Assembly (NCBI GenBank): GCA_019347775.1
Contig: JAHWKP010000024.1
Span: forward strand, 1-14,326
From: Actinomycetota bacterium
Lineage (GTDB): Bacteria > Actinomycetota > Acidimicrobiia > Acidimicrobiales > JAHWKP01
Length of the DNA stretch: 14,326 nt
Reading direction: 5' to 3'
Positions 1 to 5,914 of the stretch are shown one piece after another. The notes beneath the pieces are model-generated. The model was given only the letters and a program-made list of their open reading frames with translations, made no database searches and was not told the origin of the DNA. Numbering within the stretch: the stretch's first letter is position 1; each line of letters begins with the position of its first letter. Made by a program: the position numbers and the translations under genes.

Positions 1-90
1 GAGGGTGGAAACTTCTTCCTCGAGGTCAGCCGCGTGCTCGCGGATCTCAGTCATTTCCGCTTCGTAGGCCGCTAGGCGTTCGTCTGCCAT
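1..90 (-). CDS. arc: Probable proteasome-associated AAA+ ATPase ARC/Mpa, N-terminal fragment (truncated by window edge)
   Basis: Only the first 30 residues are visible, read leftward from an ATG at 90. They begin MADERLAAYEAEMTEI and are charged, with a clean heptad series at M13, I16, A20, L23, V27 and L30, so this is the start of a coiled coil. The actinobacterial proteasomal ATPase ARC (Mpa in Mycobacterium) begins with such a coiled coil, which binds the Pup tag on substrates. The naming rests on this plus context: a ferredoxin of the type found beside ARC genes is divergent from it, and trmI, another usual ARC neighbour, lies nearby. No AAA+ motif is in view, so another coiled-coil protein is possible. 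AGAGGA abuts the ATG with no spacer, so it is a poor ribosome site; a TAGGGT box at 105-100 would give a transcript starting 2-3 nt before the ATG. Confidence 0.6.
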   Translation of the reverse strand, partial: MADERLAAYEAEMTEIREHAADLEEEVSTL

Positions 91-99
91 TCCTCTGCG

Positions 100-105
100 A
101 CCCTA
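100..105 (-). promoter_or_regulatory. Candidate -10 box for the leftward ARC-like gene
   Basis: On the minus strand this reads TAGGGT, matching the actinobacterial -10 pattern TANNNT. It ends 9 nt before the ATG at 90, so transcription would begin about 2-3 nt upstream of the start codon, nearly leaderless. I see no convincing -35 box at 16-18 bp. Chance matches are possible. Confidence 0.35.
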
Positions 106-147
106 CCCCCGCCCAATCCCGCTACGAGCCCACCGAACTCCTAGTTT

Positions 148-165
148 GCACGGGAATCACCGTGC
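148..165. promoter_or_regulatory. Candidate operator: perfect inverted repeat between divergent genes
   Basis: GCACGG and CCGTGC form perfect 6-bp arms around a 6-nt spacer (GAATCA). The repeat lies between the divergent ARC-like and ferredoxin genes. If the ferredoxin transcript begins at its ATG (186), the repeat covers about -38 to -21, overlapping the -35 region and the upstream part of the spacer, where a dimeric regulator could act. It is unlikely to be a terminator, since no gene ends here. The regulator is unknown. Confidence 0.4.
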
Positions 166-173
166 TTATCTGT

Positions 174-179
174 TAGCTT
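174..179 (+). promoter_or_regulatory. Candidate -10 box, leaderless transcript of the ferredoxin gene
   Basis: TAGCTT matches TANNNT and ends 6 nt before the ATG at 186, so the first transcribed base would be at or next to the A of the start codon. No Shine-Dalgarno sequence precedes that ATG, which agrees with leaderless translation. The -35 region is weak by consensus and is covered by the inverted repeat at 148-165. Confidence 0.5.
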
Positions 180-185
180 AGGTTC

Positions 186-431
186 ATGCCCGCCTACAAG
201 GTTTGGATCGACCAGGACCTCTGCACAGGCGATGGCCTGTGCGAGGAGATCGCACCCGCAGTTTTCACCCTTCTCGACGACGGCTTGGCCTACGTCAAGG
301 AAGGCTCCAAGGTCTATAGCGACCCAGGGGGCCCCTCCGGCGTGGCGCCTGTGCCCGACGACATGATCGAGGCCACCGTGGAGTCCGCCGAGGAGTGCCC
401 CGGCGAATGCATCTTCATCGAACCCGCCTGA
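186..431 (+). CDS. Proteasome-neighbourhood ferredoxin, [3Fe-4S] type
   Basis: An 81-residue acidic protein, probably a small cytosolic electron carrier. The cysteines are C13 and C19 (C-T-G-D-G-L-C) near the start and C71 followed by proline near the end, the usual ligand set of actinobacterial [3Fe-4S] ferredoxins. C75, in the run CPGEC, is a fourth cysteine; from memory, the Streptomyces ferredoxin encoded near the proteasomal ATPase has the same WIDQDLCTGDGLC start and a CPG(D/E)C end, so I assign it to that subfamily. The loop at residues 38-60, rich in Gly and Pro, makes it longer than the roughly 65-residue P450 ferredoxins. No P450 or reductase gene is in view, so the redox partner is unknown. 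It is divergent from the ARC-like gene and convergent with the marP-like gene. The start is set by the -10 box immediately upstream and the lack of an SD. Confidence 0.85.
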   Translation: MPAYKVWIDQDLCTGDGLCEEIAPAVFTLLDDGLAYVKEGSKVYSDPGGPSGVAPVPDDMIEATVESAEECPGECIFIEPA

Positions 432-436
432 GCTGA

Positions 437-455
437 TCCCTTCTCATCGAAGGGA
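437..455. terminator. Candidate bidirectional hairpin between convergent genes
   Basis: TCCCTTC and GAAGGGA form a perfect 7-bp stem with a 5-nt loop (TCATC). It begins 5 nt after the ferredoxin stop codon and lies about 43 nt beyond the end of the opposing marP-like gene, so it could end transcripts from both sides. Neither strand has a clear U-tract, so intrinsic termination is plausible but not certain. Confidence 0.45.
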
Positions 456-497
456 ATAACCGCCATATCTGGCGCCCATCGTCTTCAAAACACCCTT

Positions 498-1673
498 CTA
501 GGCGGCGCGGAGGCAGGGGCCGGTGTCGGCTTCGCCTCGTGTCGGGATGGCCAGGACCTCGCGCAGTTCGTCTGACGTGAGGGCGTACGAGGTGTTGGGG
601 TTGTCCGGCGCCACGGCGAAAGCCACGCCGACGACGTTGCCGTCGGGCGCAACCAGCGCCCCTCCGCTGTCGCCCTGCTGCAACCGGGCCGCCAGGATGA
701 AAACGTCGCGCTCGGTGGGCTTGCTGTTGTAGAGGTCGCGGCCGACGGCGTCAACCCGCTGCCGAATGGCGGCGGCGGCAACGCGCAGTGCTTCCTGACC
801 CTCAGGATGGCCGAAGACCGCGCCTTCCATCCCCTCGGCGCCTTCGCCTATGGGCAGCGGTTCCTGGCCGAGGTTCGGCACGGCCAGCACCGCGAGGTCG
901 CGGTCCGGGTCGAACAGGATGACGGTGGCGGCCCTTCTCCGGCCATCCGGTCGGAGGACGATTGTCCGCGACTCGCCCGCCACCACGTGGGCGTTGGTGA
1001 CGATCAGGTTCTCGCCGGCCGCAAAGCCACTCCCCTGCTGGAGTCGCTCACAAGCGTGCGACTCGACCTTGACGGTCGACTGCGCGACTCGAGCCTGAAC
1101 CTCGGGCGAAAGCGCCAGGGTCGCGGGCGGCGGGCCAAGATCCGGCGCTGGGCGAAGGGCGTCGAAGACCTGCGGGAATCCATTGCCTCCGACCAGGCGC
1201 CGGACGGTGTCGGCCGCGTCCGGCGGGGGCGGAGTAACCCGGTCGATAGTCCGCGCCAGCAACGAACCCCGCGCCATCTGCGCCGAGAGCCCCGGCACTG
1301 CGGCGAGCGTCGGTAGGAGGAGCCACACGACGGCCAGCACGCCGAAGGCGCCGAGGCACAGCCCGAGAGTGTGGTCGAGCGTCCTCAGACCGAGCCGACG
1401 CGGGACCGTCGAGACAATCCGGTTCCCCAGCACCATGCCCACGGCCTGCCCAAGGAAAGTGCCGCCAAAGATGACAAGGGCGGCGAGCCCGAGCCGCGTG
1501 GCGGCGCCGTCCGGCCCGACTGACCGAAGGAGGCTCGGCAGCAGCCGCACCGCGAGGTAGAAACCGATGGCGAGACCGAACCACGACGCCGCCCTCGTGA
1601 CGAAACCCAACCGGAAGCCGGCGGTCCCGGCGACGATCACCAAGCCGATGACGACAAGGTCGAAGGCGTTCAC
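498..1673 (-). CDS. marP: MarP-like membrane serine protease (CvpA domain plus trypsin-like domain)
   Basis: A 391-residue protein with two parts. Residues 1-125 hold about four hydrophobic segments and look like a CvpA/colicin-V-production membrane domain. The remainder is a chymotrypsin-fold protease facing the cell exterior. The triad is visible: H229 in TNAHVV, D259 in DPDRDLAVL and S336 in QGDSGG. C208 and C387 bracket the protease domain and match the pair that forms a disulfide in Mycobacterium tuberculosis MarP (Rv3671c), a protease needed for acid and oxidative stress resistance. Length and order match MarP (397 aa). The GTG start overlaps the trmI stop codon (GTGA), so translation is probably coupled to trmI. 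In Mycobacterium, marP lies near nth and not near trmI, so this setting differs. The substrate cannot be told from the sequence. Confidence 0.88.
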   Translation of the reverse strand: MNAFDLVVIGLVIVAGTAGFRLGFVTRAASWFGLAIGFYLAVRLLPSLLRSVGPDGAATRLGLAALVIFGGTFLGQAVGMVLGNRIVSTVPRRLGLRTLDHTLGLCLGAFGVLAVVWLLLPTLAAVPGLSAQMARGSLLARTIDRVTPPPPDAADTVRRLVGGNGFPQVFDALRPAPDLGPPPATLALSPEVQARVAQSTVKVESHACERLQQGSGFAAGENLIVTNAHVVAGESRTIVLRPDGRRRAATVILFDPDRDLAVLAVPNLGQEPLPIGEGAEGMEGAVFGHPEGQEALRVAAAAIRQRVDAVGRDLYNSKPTERDVFILAARLQQGDSGGALVAPDGNVVGVAFAVAPDNPNTSYALTSDELREVLAIPTRGEADTGPCLRAA

Positions 1674-2524
1674 GGGGTTCTTCTATGAGAGCCGCTACCG
1701 GGGCCGATGCCGCCTTCGGCTTTTCGGTCCCACTGGGTTGCGTCGGGGCCCAGAAGGCGGGCCGCAGTCAGGAAGCCCGTGTGGGCGACCATACGGTGGT
1801 CCGGTCGCACCGCCAACCCTTCGACGTGCCAGGTCCGCACCAAGACCTCCTGCGTGCTCGCAAATCCGAAGGCACTCTGATCGAGCGCCTCACGAAGTTG
1901 GGAAACCTGAACGATCGACGGCAGGTAGGCCGCCAGTATCCCGCCCGGCACCAGCACCTCCTCGGCAGCCTTGATCACCCGCCAGGGCTCAGGGAGGTCA
2001 AGCACTACCCGGTCGTAACCGTCGCCCTCGATGCCGTCGTAGACGTCAGCTACCCGCAAATCGAATCGAGAGGCGGCTTCCTCGCCCAGGCCTTCCACCA
2101 CATTGCGCCGTGCCCGGTCGGCGAAGTCGTCTCGTATCTCGTATCCGGTGATCACCGCGCCGGCCCGGAGCATCGCCATGGATAGCGCTCCCGAACCGAC
2201 CCCGGACTCGACCACGCGGGCGCCGGGGAATATGTCGGCCAGCATCATCAGGGCGCCAAGATCCTTGGGGTAGATCACCTGCGCGCCCCGCGGCATGTCC
2301 ACGACGAGATCGGCGAGCGTTGGCCGCAAGGCAACAAATCGCGCGCCTGAAGCCGAGGTCGCAACTGATCCTGGAGTCCTACCGATCAACTCCGCGTGAT
2401 CCACCGTGCCCGCGTGGGTGTGGAACTTCTGACCTTCCTCGAGGCGCACGAGATAGCGCCTACGCCGCCGATCGATGAGCAGCACGCGCTCCCCCGCCCG
2501 GAAGACCGAGGGGAGCTCGCTCAA
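1670..2524 (-). CDS. trmI: tRNA (adenine-58-N1)-methyltransferase TrmI
   Basis: A 284-residue SAM-dependent methyltransferase that makes m1A at position 58 of the tRNA T-loop. An N-terminal beta region (about 1-75) precedes a Rossmann-type domain. Motif I is at 103-113 (VVESGVGSG), the acidic SAM-ribose region at 129-133 (EIRDD), and the catalytic-site motif DLPEPW at 176-181. Length matches Rv2118c (280 aa). The last 15 or so residues are Gly/Ser-rich and probably disordered. The TTG start overlaps the preceding stop (TTGA), and the gene's own stop overlaps the next start (GTGA), so it is coupled on both sides. No SD is evident at the TTG. In many actinobacteria trmI lies just before the proteasomal ATPase gene, which supports the call at 1-90. 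Confidence 0.93.
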   Translation of the reverse strand: MSELPSVFRAGERVLLIDRRRRRYLVRLEEGQKFHTHAGTVDHAELIGRTPGSVATSASGARFVALRPTLADLVVDMPRGAQVIYPKDLGALMMLADIFPGARVVESGVGSGALSMAMLRAGAVITGYEIRDDFADRARRNVVEGLGEEAASRFDLRVADVYDGIEGDGYDRVVLDLPEPWRVIKAAEEVLVPGGILAAYLPSIVQVSQLREALDQSAFGFASTQEVLVRTWHVEGLAVRPDHRMVAHTGFLTAARLLGPDATQWDRKAEGGIGPGSGSHRRTP

Positions 2525-2757
2525 ATGCGTTCGAGAGTCGGACGCTTGCCCATGGCGTCGCGGCTGTGCTCGATGAGCAGCGTCTCGCCAGGGCGCAGCT
2601 CCTCACGCAAAGTGTCCTGGTCGCCGCGACTCGTGAGCCAGCGGACGAAACGAAAGATCCAGGCGACCACCGTGACTACGAGCCAGATCCGCCCGCCACC
2701 GAGGAAGAGCCTTGCCGTACCCATCCGCGATGCGCGATTGATCAAGTTCAAGGGCAC
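2521..2757 (-). CDS. Small single-pass membrane protein, unrecognised
   Basis: A 78-residue protein that I do not recognise. A short basic N-terminus is followed by one hydrophobic segment at about 22-41 (rich in W, V, F), then a charged tail of about 37 residues containing RPGETLLIEHSRDA, which is probably cytoplasmic given the positive residues around the segment. Its stop overlaps the trmI start by 4 bp (TTGA), so the two are likely translated together. The GTG at 2757 is 7 nt from the upstream gene's stop; an ATG at 2724 would give a 67-residue protein with the same membrane segment, and neither start has a strong SD. It is the third of three consecutive small membrane-protein genes. Confidence 0.6.
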   Translation of the reverse strand: MPLNLINRASRMGTARLFLGGGRIWLVVTVVAWIFRFVRWLTSRGDQDTLREELRPGETLLIEHSRDAMGKRPTLERI

Positions 2758-2764
2758 GACGAAC

Positions 2765-2989
2765 TCAGATTCGCTTGATCTCGACGAAGGTCGACTTGCG
2801 CCGACCCTTGCGGCGGCCCATCAGGAATGCAACGCCCACGACGGCCGCCACCACGACGATGCCGACAGCCGCCACTACCGGCAGGTTCTCCTTGACCGGT
2901 GGCCCGCTCTCTCCGCCGGGCATCAGGTCGCGGATCCGACTTTCGATCTGTTCAGGAGTGATCTTCTTGTCAAGGCTGGCCGCGCTCAT
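2765..2989 (-). CDS. Small C-terminally anchored membrane protein (DUF3618-like layout)
   Basis: A 74-residue protein. The N-terminal part has KKITPEQIESRIRDL, which resembles the short helix of DUF3618 proteins (TPEEI..EIE..R..L). A Gly/Pro-rich linker follows, then one membrane segment at about 37-57 rich in V and A, then a very basic stretch (RRKGRRK, 59-65). The basic stretch suggests the C-terminus is cytoplasmic. The ATG overlaps the stop of the holin-X gene (ATGA), so the two are likely coupled. DUF3618 and holin-X proteins are often encoded side by side, which supports the family guess, but the match is short and the function unknown. Confidence 0.65.
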   Translation of the reverse strand: MSAASLDKKITPEQIESRIRDLMPGGESGPPVKENLPVVAAVGIVVVAAVVGVAFLMGRRKGRRKSTFVEIKRI

Positions 2990-3315
2990 TTCTTGGCTCC
3001 GATCCTGGTGAGGGTGAATCCGCCGACGACGACTGCACCGACGAAGACGATGAGATAGGGCGCCCAGGAGAAGTTGCCCGCGAACGTGGTGCCAGTCTCC
3101 GTCTGGAGGGCGCGCAGCCCCGCGAGGGCCAAGAGCACACAGCCTGCGGCGAGGAGAAACGATCCCAACAGGCCGAACGCGAGGTAGCGCCCGAGGTTCT
3201 TGATTGGGTCGATCGTCTCCTGCTTTACATAGGCGACGATCAGAGCTTTGACCTCGGTCAGCTCCGCGAAGAACCCCTCGCCGTCGCCTGACTTGGCCTT
3301 CTTTCGTCCGAACAC
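2986..3315 (-). CDS. Holin-X superfamily (PF07332-like) small membrane protein
   Basis: A 109-residue protein. A charged N-terminus with an amphipathic region (16-40, including AYVKQETIDPIKNL) precedes two membrane segments at about 44-70 and 85-105. This layout, with a helix containing KQE before two membrane spans, fits the putative actinobacterial holin-X family, also seen in E. coli YqjE. Despite the name, such chromosomal proteins are not known to lyse cells, and no endolysin or phage gene is nearby. The start is GTG, with GGAAG 9 nt upstream as a weak ribosome site. It heads a group of three small membrane-protein genes that runs into trmI. A GC hairpin separates it from the gene before it, so a new transcript may begin here, though I see no -10 box. 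Confidence 0.7.
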   Translation of the reverse strand: MFGRKKAKSGDGEGFFAELTEVKALIVAYVKQETIDPIKNLGRYLAFGLLGSFLLAAGCVLLALAGLRALQTETGTTFAGNFSWAPYLIVFVGAVVVGGFTLTRIGAKK

Positions 3316-3345
3316 TGGACCATTCTTCCGCGTCTGGCCCCCCCG

Positions 3346-3361
3346 GCGCGCGGAAGCGCGC
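3346..3361 (-). terminator. Candidate GC hairpin after the LON-domain gene
   Basis: GCGCGC on each side of a 4-nt loop gives a perfect 6-bp stem (loop TTCC on the minus strand). It begins 4 nt after the stop of the leftward LON-domain gene. No U-tract follows; a G-rich run does. It may end or weaken transcription between the two leftward gene groups. Confidence 0.4.
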
Positions 3362-3365
3362 TTTC

Positions 3366-3995
3366 CTAGCCGCCTCTGGCTAGGCGCGCCATGAGCGTGT
3401 CGCCCGCCTGCGCCGCCAGTTCCTCCACCAGGGCAAGGCGGGCATAGGCGCTTTCGGCCTCGAGAAGCCGCTGGTGATCGTGCACCGGCACCGGCGCGAC
3501 AGCCGCCAGCTCGTAACTTGCCCGAACCGGGTCACTGGCGATGACAAGCGAAGCAGAGTGAGCCGGCTCATCCAACTCGGCTTTCAAGGTCAAGGCCCGC
3601 TTCACGGCGCGCTCAGCTCGGGGGACTAGCTCCGAGGCGGGCTCGGCCTCGGGCTCCAGGTCGGGCAACGGCTGGACCAGCGCGACCGGATATGGATCGT
3701 CAGGCAACCAAGTGTCGACCCGGATTCGTTCTTCACCGTGGGCGATCATCTGCCACTGCCCGTCAGGGAGCTCCAGCGCCTCGGTCACCCTCGCCTTCGT
3801 TCCGATCTCGTGGCGCTGATCGCCCCCGCCGACCTCGGATCCTCGACTGATCAGCACAATGCCGAAGCGCCCGTTGCCGGCTGAGAGGTCCCGGCCCAGA
3901 GCGCGGTAGCGGGGCTCGAAGAGGTGCAGCGCTATGGCGACATGCGGATAGAGCACCGTCTCCAACGGGAACATGGGCAGAGGCGTGGCCGGCAC
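3366..3995 (-). CDS. LON substrate-binding-domain protein (no ATPase or protease domain)
   Basis: A 209-residue protein whose first 115 residues match the N-terminal substrate-binding domain of Lon protease: PLPMFPLETVLYPHV at 5-19, then LFEPRYRAL and FGIVLI. The rest is charged and probably helical (about 120-205), as in stand-alone bacterial LON-domain proteins, and contains none of Lon's ATPase or peptidase motifs. Such proteins are widespread in bacteria and their role is unclear. I set the start at GTG 3995 because an AGGGAAGGG ribosome site lies 7 nt upstream and LON domains usually begin with this PLFPL-like strand; a TTG at 4019 would add eight residues but has no SD. The stop of the carboxypeptidase gene is 4 nt upstream of the start, so the two are likely co-translated. 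Confidence 0.85.
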   Translation of the reverse strand: MPATPLPMFPLETVLYPHVAIALHLFEPRYRALGRDLSAGNGRFGIVLISRGSEVGGGDQRHEIGTKARVTEALELPDGQWQMIAHGEERIRVDTWLPDDPYPVALVQPLPDLEPEAEPASELVPRAERAVKRALTLKAELDEPAHSASLVIASDPVRASYELAAVAPVPVHDHQRLLEAESAYARLALVEELAAQAGDTLMARLARGG

Positions 3996-3999
3996 TACT

Positions 4000-5454
4000 T
4001 CACCCTTCCCTAGCAGCAAGGCGACTGATCACCGGCCGGGGCGAGAGCTCGGACTCCGGGGGGGCCTCCGGGTACAGCGCCACGGCAACACCTATCAGTT
4101 CCTGCAGTTGCCTACCCCGCGACTCGCTCGGCACGCCATTCGCAATGAACGCGAAGTCGATCGGCGATCCCGTCCCGGTGGGCGCCCATCCGGAAAGGCT
4201 CACGACGCCGTCGAGCGCTCCCGTCTTGGCGCGTAGCTGTCCCGCGGCGGGCGTGTCGTGGAACCGGCGGGCGAGAGTTCCGGTCTTTGCGGCCACAGCC
4301 AATCCTCTGCCGATGACGTTCTCCCGGTTCTGCTCCGTGAGGGCGAGGTCGAGGGCGCGGCACGAGGCCCGATTGCCGCGATCCAACCCGGACCCGTCGG
4401 TTGGCTCGTAGAGATCCGGGTCGACGCCGGCTCCAACCAACACCTCATCCATGGCATCGAGGCCCGCTGCGGTGCTGCCCTCGCCGCGCAGCGAAAGTCC
4501 CAGCTCCTTGATCAGAAGTTCGGCGGTGGTGTTGTCGCTTTCTCGCAGTAACGCCTCGAGGATCTCTGACAGCGGCGGGGACTCGACGGTGGCAATGGCA
4601 ACGGCCTCCTCTGGCGCTTCGCCGCTCGTGACGGCACCTAGCACCACGCCGGCCCGCTCCGCCGCGGATGCGATAAGACCGGCGGCGTGAGCCGGCGGAG
4701 CCGATGCCACCGCCCGGCTGGAGCCGAAGGCGGTGAACCCGTCGTTCACGAGCAGCGCTCCGAGTGGCCCCACCGCGCCCTGGGTCACATAACCCGGCTT
4801 CCACGTCGGAATGAATCGGACGTCGTCGTAGCGGGAGTCGTCGCCCACCAGATCTCCCCGCACCTCGCGCACGCCGGCCGAGACCAACGCGTCAGCGAGG
4901 GAGCTGACTTTGGTGTGCAGTTGAGGCTGATTAGGAAACGACGCCGCGTATTCATCGGTCATGATCACCGGATCGCCCCCACCGACGATCCACAAATCAC
5001 CGGAGATGACGCCGTCGCTCGGAGGGGAGCTGGCGCGGAACTCGGTTACGAATCGGTAATCAGCGCCGAAATGCTCGAGGGCCGCGCTGGCGGTTAGCAG
5101 CTTCAAGTTTGAGGCCGGGATCAGAGCCAGATCCGGACGGATTTCGTGGATCCGTCGCTGACCCTGGTCGACGACAAGACACGACTGCTGGGCTGCGGCG
5201 CCATAGGCGGGATCGGCGAGGGCGCGACCCAGACGTGAACGCAGAATGCGATCGGCGACCTCACGTGCAACCAGGCTTGGAACTCTCCTGGCGGATAAGA
5301 CCGGCGTGCTCAGGGCGGCATCGGGAACCGTGGAGCCCTCGACTTGGGCAACCGGCGCGTTGCCGATCGCCAGGCCGATCGACGCCAGGCCGATGACGGC
5401 GACGAGCGCCAGTGCGACTCGCGTGCGGGTTGACGATGCGGCCGAGTGCTTCAG
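4000..5454 (-). CDS. dacB: D-alanyl-D-alanine carboxypeptidase, PBP4/DacB type (peptidase S13), starting at CTG
   Basis: A 484-residue exported enzyme that trims or cleaves peptidoglycan stem peptides. Residues 9-36 form a signal peptide or membrane anchor (basic TRTR, then a hydrophobic run). The penicillin-binding motifs are visible: S115-N-L-K118 (nucleophile serine and lysine), S306-D-N308, and K410-T-G412, with TDGSGLDRGNR near 352-362. A second KTG at 390-392 precedes the catalytic one and is probably not functional. Length fits DacB from Actinobacteria. The reading frame stays open upstream to 5796, but that stretch lies across the thioesterase gene in another frame. No ATG, GTG or TTG lies between 5454 and the end of the signal peptide, and the CTG at 5454 overlaps the thioesterase stop (CTGA) with GAGG 10 nt upstream. 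A CTG start is therefore most likely. Confidence 0.85.
   Translation of the reverse strand: MKHSAASSTRTRVALALVAVIGLASIGLAIGNAPVAQVEGSTVPDAALSTPVLSARRVPSLVAREVADRILRSRLGRALADPAYGAAAQQSCLVVDQGQRRIHEIRPDLALIPASNLKLLTASAALEHFGADYRFVTEFRASSPPSDGVISGDLWIVGGGDPVIMTDEYAASFPNQPQLHTKVSSLADALVSAGVREVRGDLVGDDSRYDDVRFIPTWKPGYVTQGAVGPLGALLVNDGFTAFGSSRAVASAPPAHAAGLIASAAERAGVVLGAVTSGEAPEEAVAIATVESPPLSEILEALLRESDNTTAELLIKELGLSLRGEGSTAAGLDAMDEVLVGAGVDPDLYEPTDGSGLDRGNRASCRALDLALTEQNRENVIGRGLAVAAKTGTLARRFHDTPAAGQLRAKTGALDGVVSLSGWAPTGTGSPIDFAFIANGVPSESRGRQLQELIGVAVALYPEAPPESELSPRPVISRLAAREG
4003..4011 (-). promoter_or_regulatory. Ribosome binding site that fixes the LON-domain gene start
   Basis: AGGGAAGGG on the minus strand, 7 nt before the GTG at 3995. 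It is the best Shine-Dalgarno match I found in the window and lies within the last codons of the upstream carboxypeptidase gene. It favours GTG 3995 over TTG 4019. Confidence 0.65.
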
Positions 5455-5882
5455 GAGTCCGCCGCCTCGGGTTCGGTGCTCAGCGAGAGCAGATAGGTGG
5501 AGGAAGCGCGGGCGACACGCCGGCCGGCGTCGTCCACTACGTCGGCTTCGACGAAGGCGACCCGCGAGCCGCCAGAGACCACGATGGCAGTACAGGTCAA
5601 GATGCTCCCGACGGGGACGGGGCGCAGGAAGCTGACCTTCATCTCGGCGTTGGCTGAACGCTCGACCCGCCCTCCCTGGCCGACGGCCCAGGTAATCGAC
5701 GACGCACCCATCGCCGAGTCGCACAGCGCAGCGAGGAATCCTCCCTGGAGGACCCCCAACGGATTGGTGAAGCGCTCCTCCACATGCATGGTCCAAGTCG
5801 TGCGTCCTGGCGTGGATTTGTCCGTGCAGGTCAAACCGAGCGTGAGATCACAGGGCGGAGGCACCTGAGGACGTCTTGGCAC
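5451..5882 (-). CDS. PaaI-family hotdog-fold acyl-CoA thioesterase
   Basis: A 143-residue single-domain hotdog protein, probably hydrolysing an acyl-CoA thioester in the cytosol as a tetramer. The core motif runs N40-P-L-G43, Q46-G-G48 and D55, corresponding to the N..G..HGG......D pattern of PaaI thioesterases in which the aspartate is catalytic; here the usual histidine of HGG is glutamine. The strands at about 72-133 (KVSFLRPVPVGSIL, then the VEADV and YLLSL regions) fit the fold. The substrate cannot be inferred. The GTG start at 5882 lacks a clear SD or -10 box, and a GTG at 5864 is an alternative. It heads a leftward group with dacB (4-bp overlap) and the LON-domain gene, and is divergent from the gene at 5915 with only 32 bp between. 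Confidence 0.82.
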   Translation of the reverse strand: MPRRPQVPPPCDLTLGLTCTDKSTPGRTTWTMHVEERFTNPLGVLQGGFLAALCDSAMGASSITWAVGQGGRVERSANAEMKVSFLRPVPVGSILTCTAIVVSGGSRVAFVEADVVDDAGRRVARASSTYLLSLSTEPEAADS

Positions 5883-5902
5883 GGCCGAAAGCGTGACATG
5901 CG

Positions 5903-5908
5903 TACGAT
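5903..5908 (+). promoter_or_regulatory. Candidate -10 box, leaderless transcript of the zinc-ribbon gene
   Basis: TACGAT matches TANNNT, nearly the consensus TATAAT at the outer positions, and ends exactly 6 nt before the ATG at 5915, so the transcript would begin at the start codon. No SD is present. A TTGGCA at 5876-5881 resembles a -35 box but is 21 bp away, too far to be convincing. Confidence 0.5.
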
Positions 5909-5914
5909 GCCGCG

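Noticed and set aside
153..174. Possible ECF-sigma promoter (GGAAT then TGTT) before the ferredoxin
   Set aside because: The spacing between the two elements is about 13 bp, shorter than the usual 16-19, so the TANNNT box is a better explanation.
2986..3315. Holin-X protein as evidence of a prophage
   Set aside because: No endolysin, portal, capsid or integrase gene is nearby, and this family is common in ordinary chromosomes.
3996..4019. TTG start at 4019 for the LON-domain protein
   Set aside because: No ribosome site precedes it, it overlaps dacB by 20 bp, and a strong SD lies 7 nt before GTG 3995, where the conserved domain begins.
5455..5796. Upstream extension of the carboxypeptidase frame to an ATG at 5796
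   Set aside because: It would overlap the thioesterase gene by over 300 bp in another frame, has no signal-peptide or family similarity, and would place the real signal peptide in the middle of the protein.
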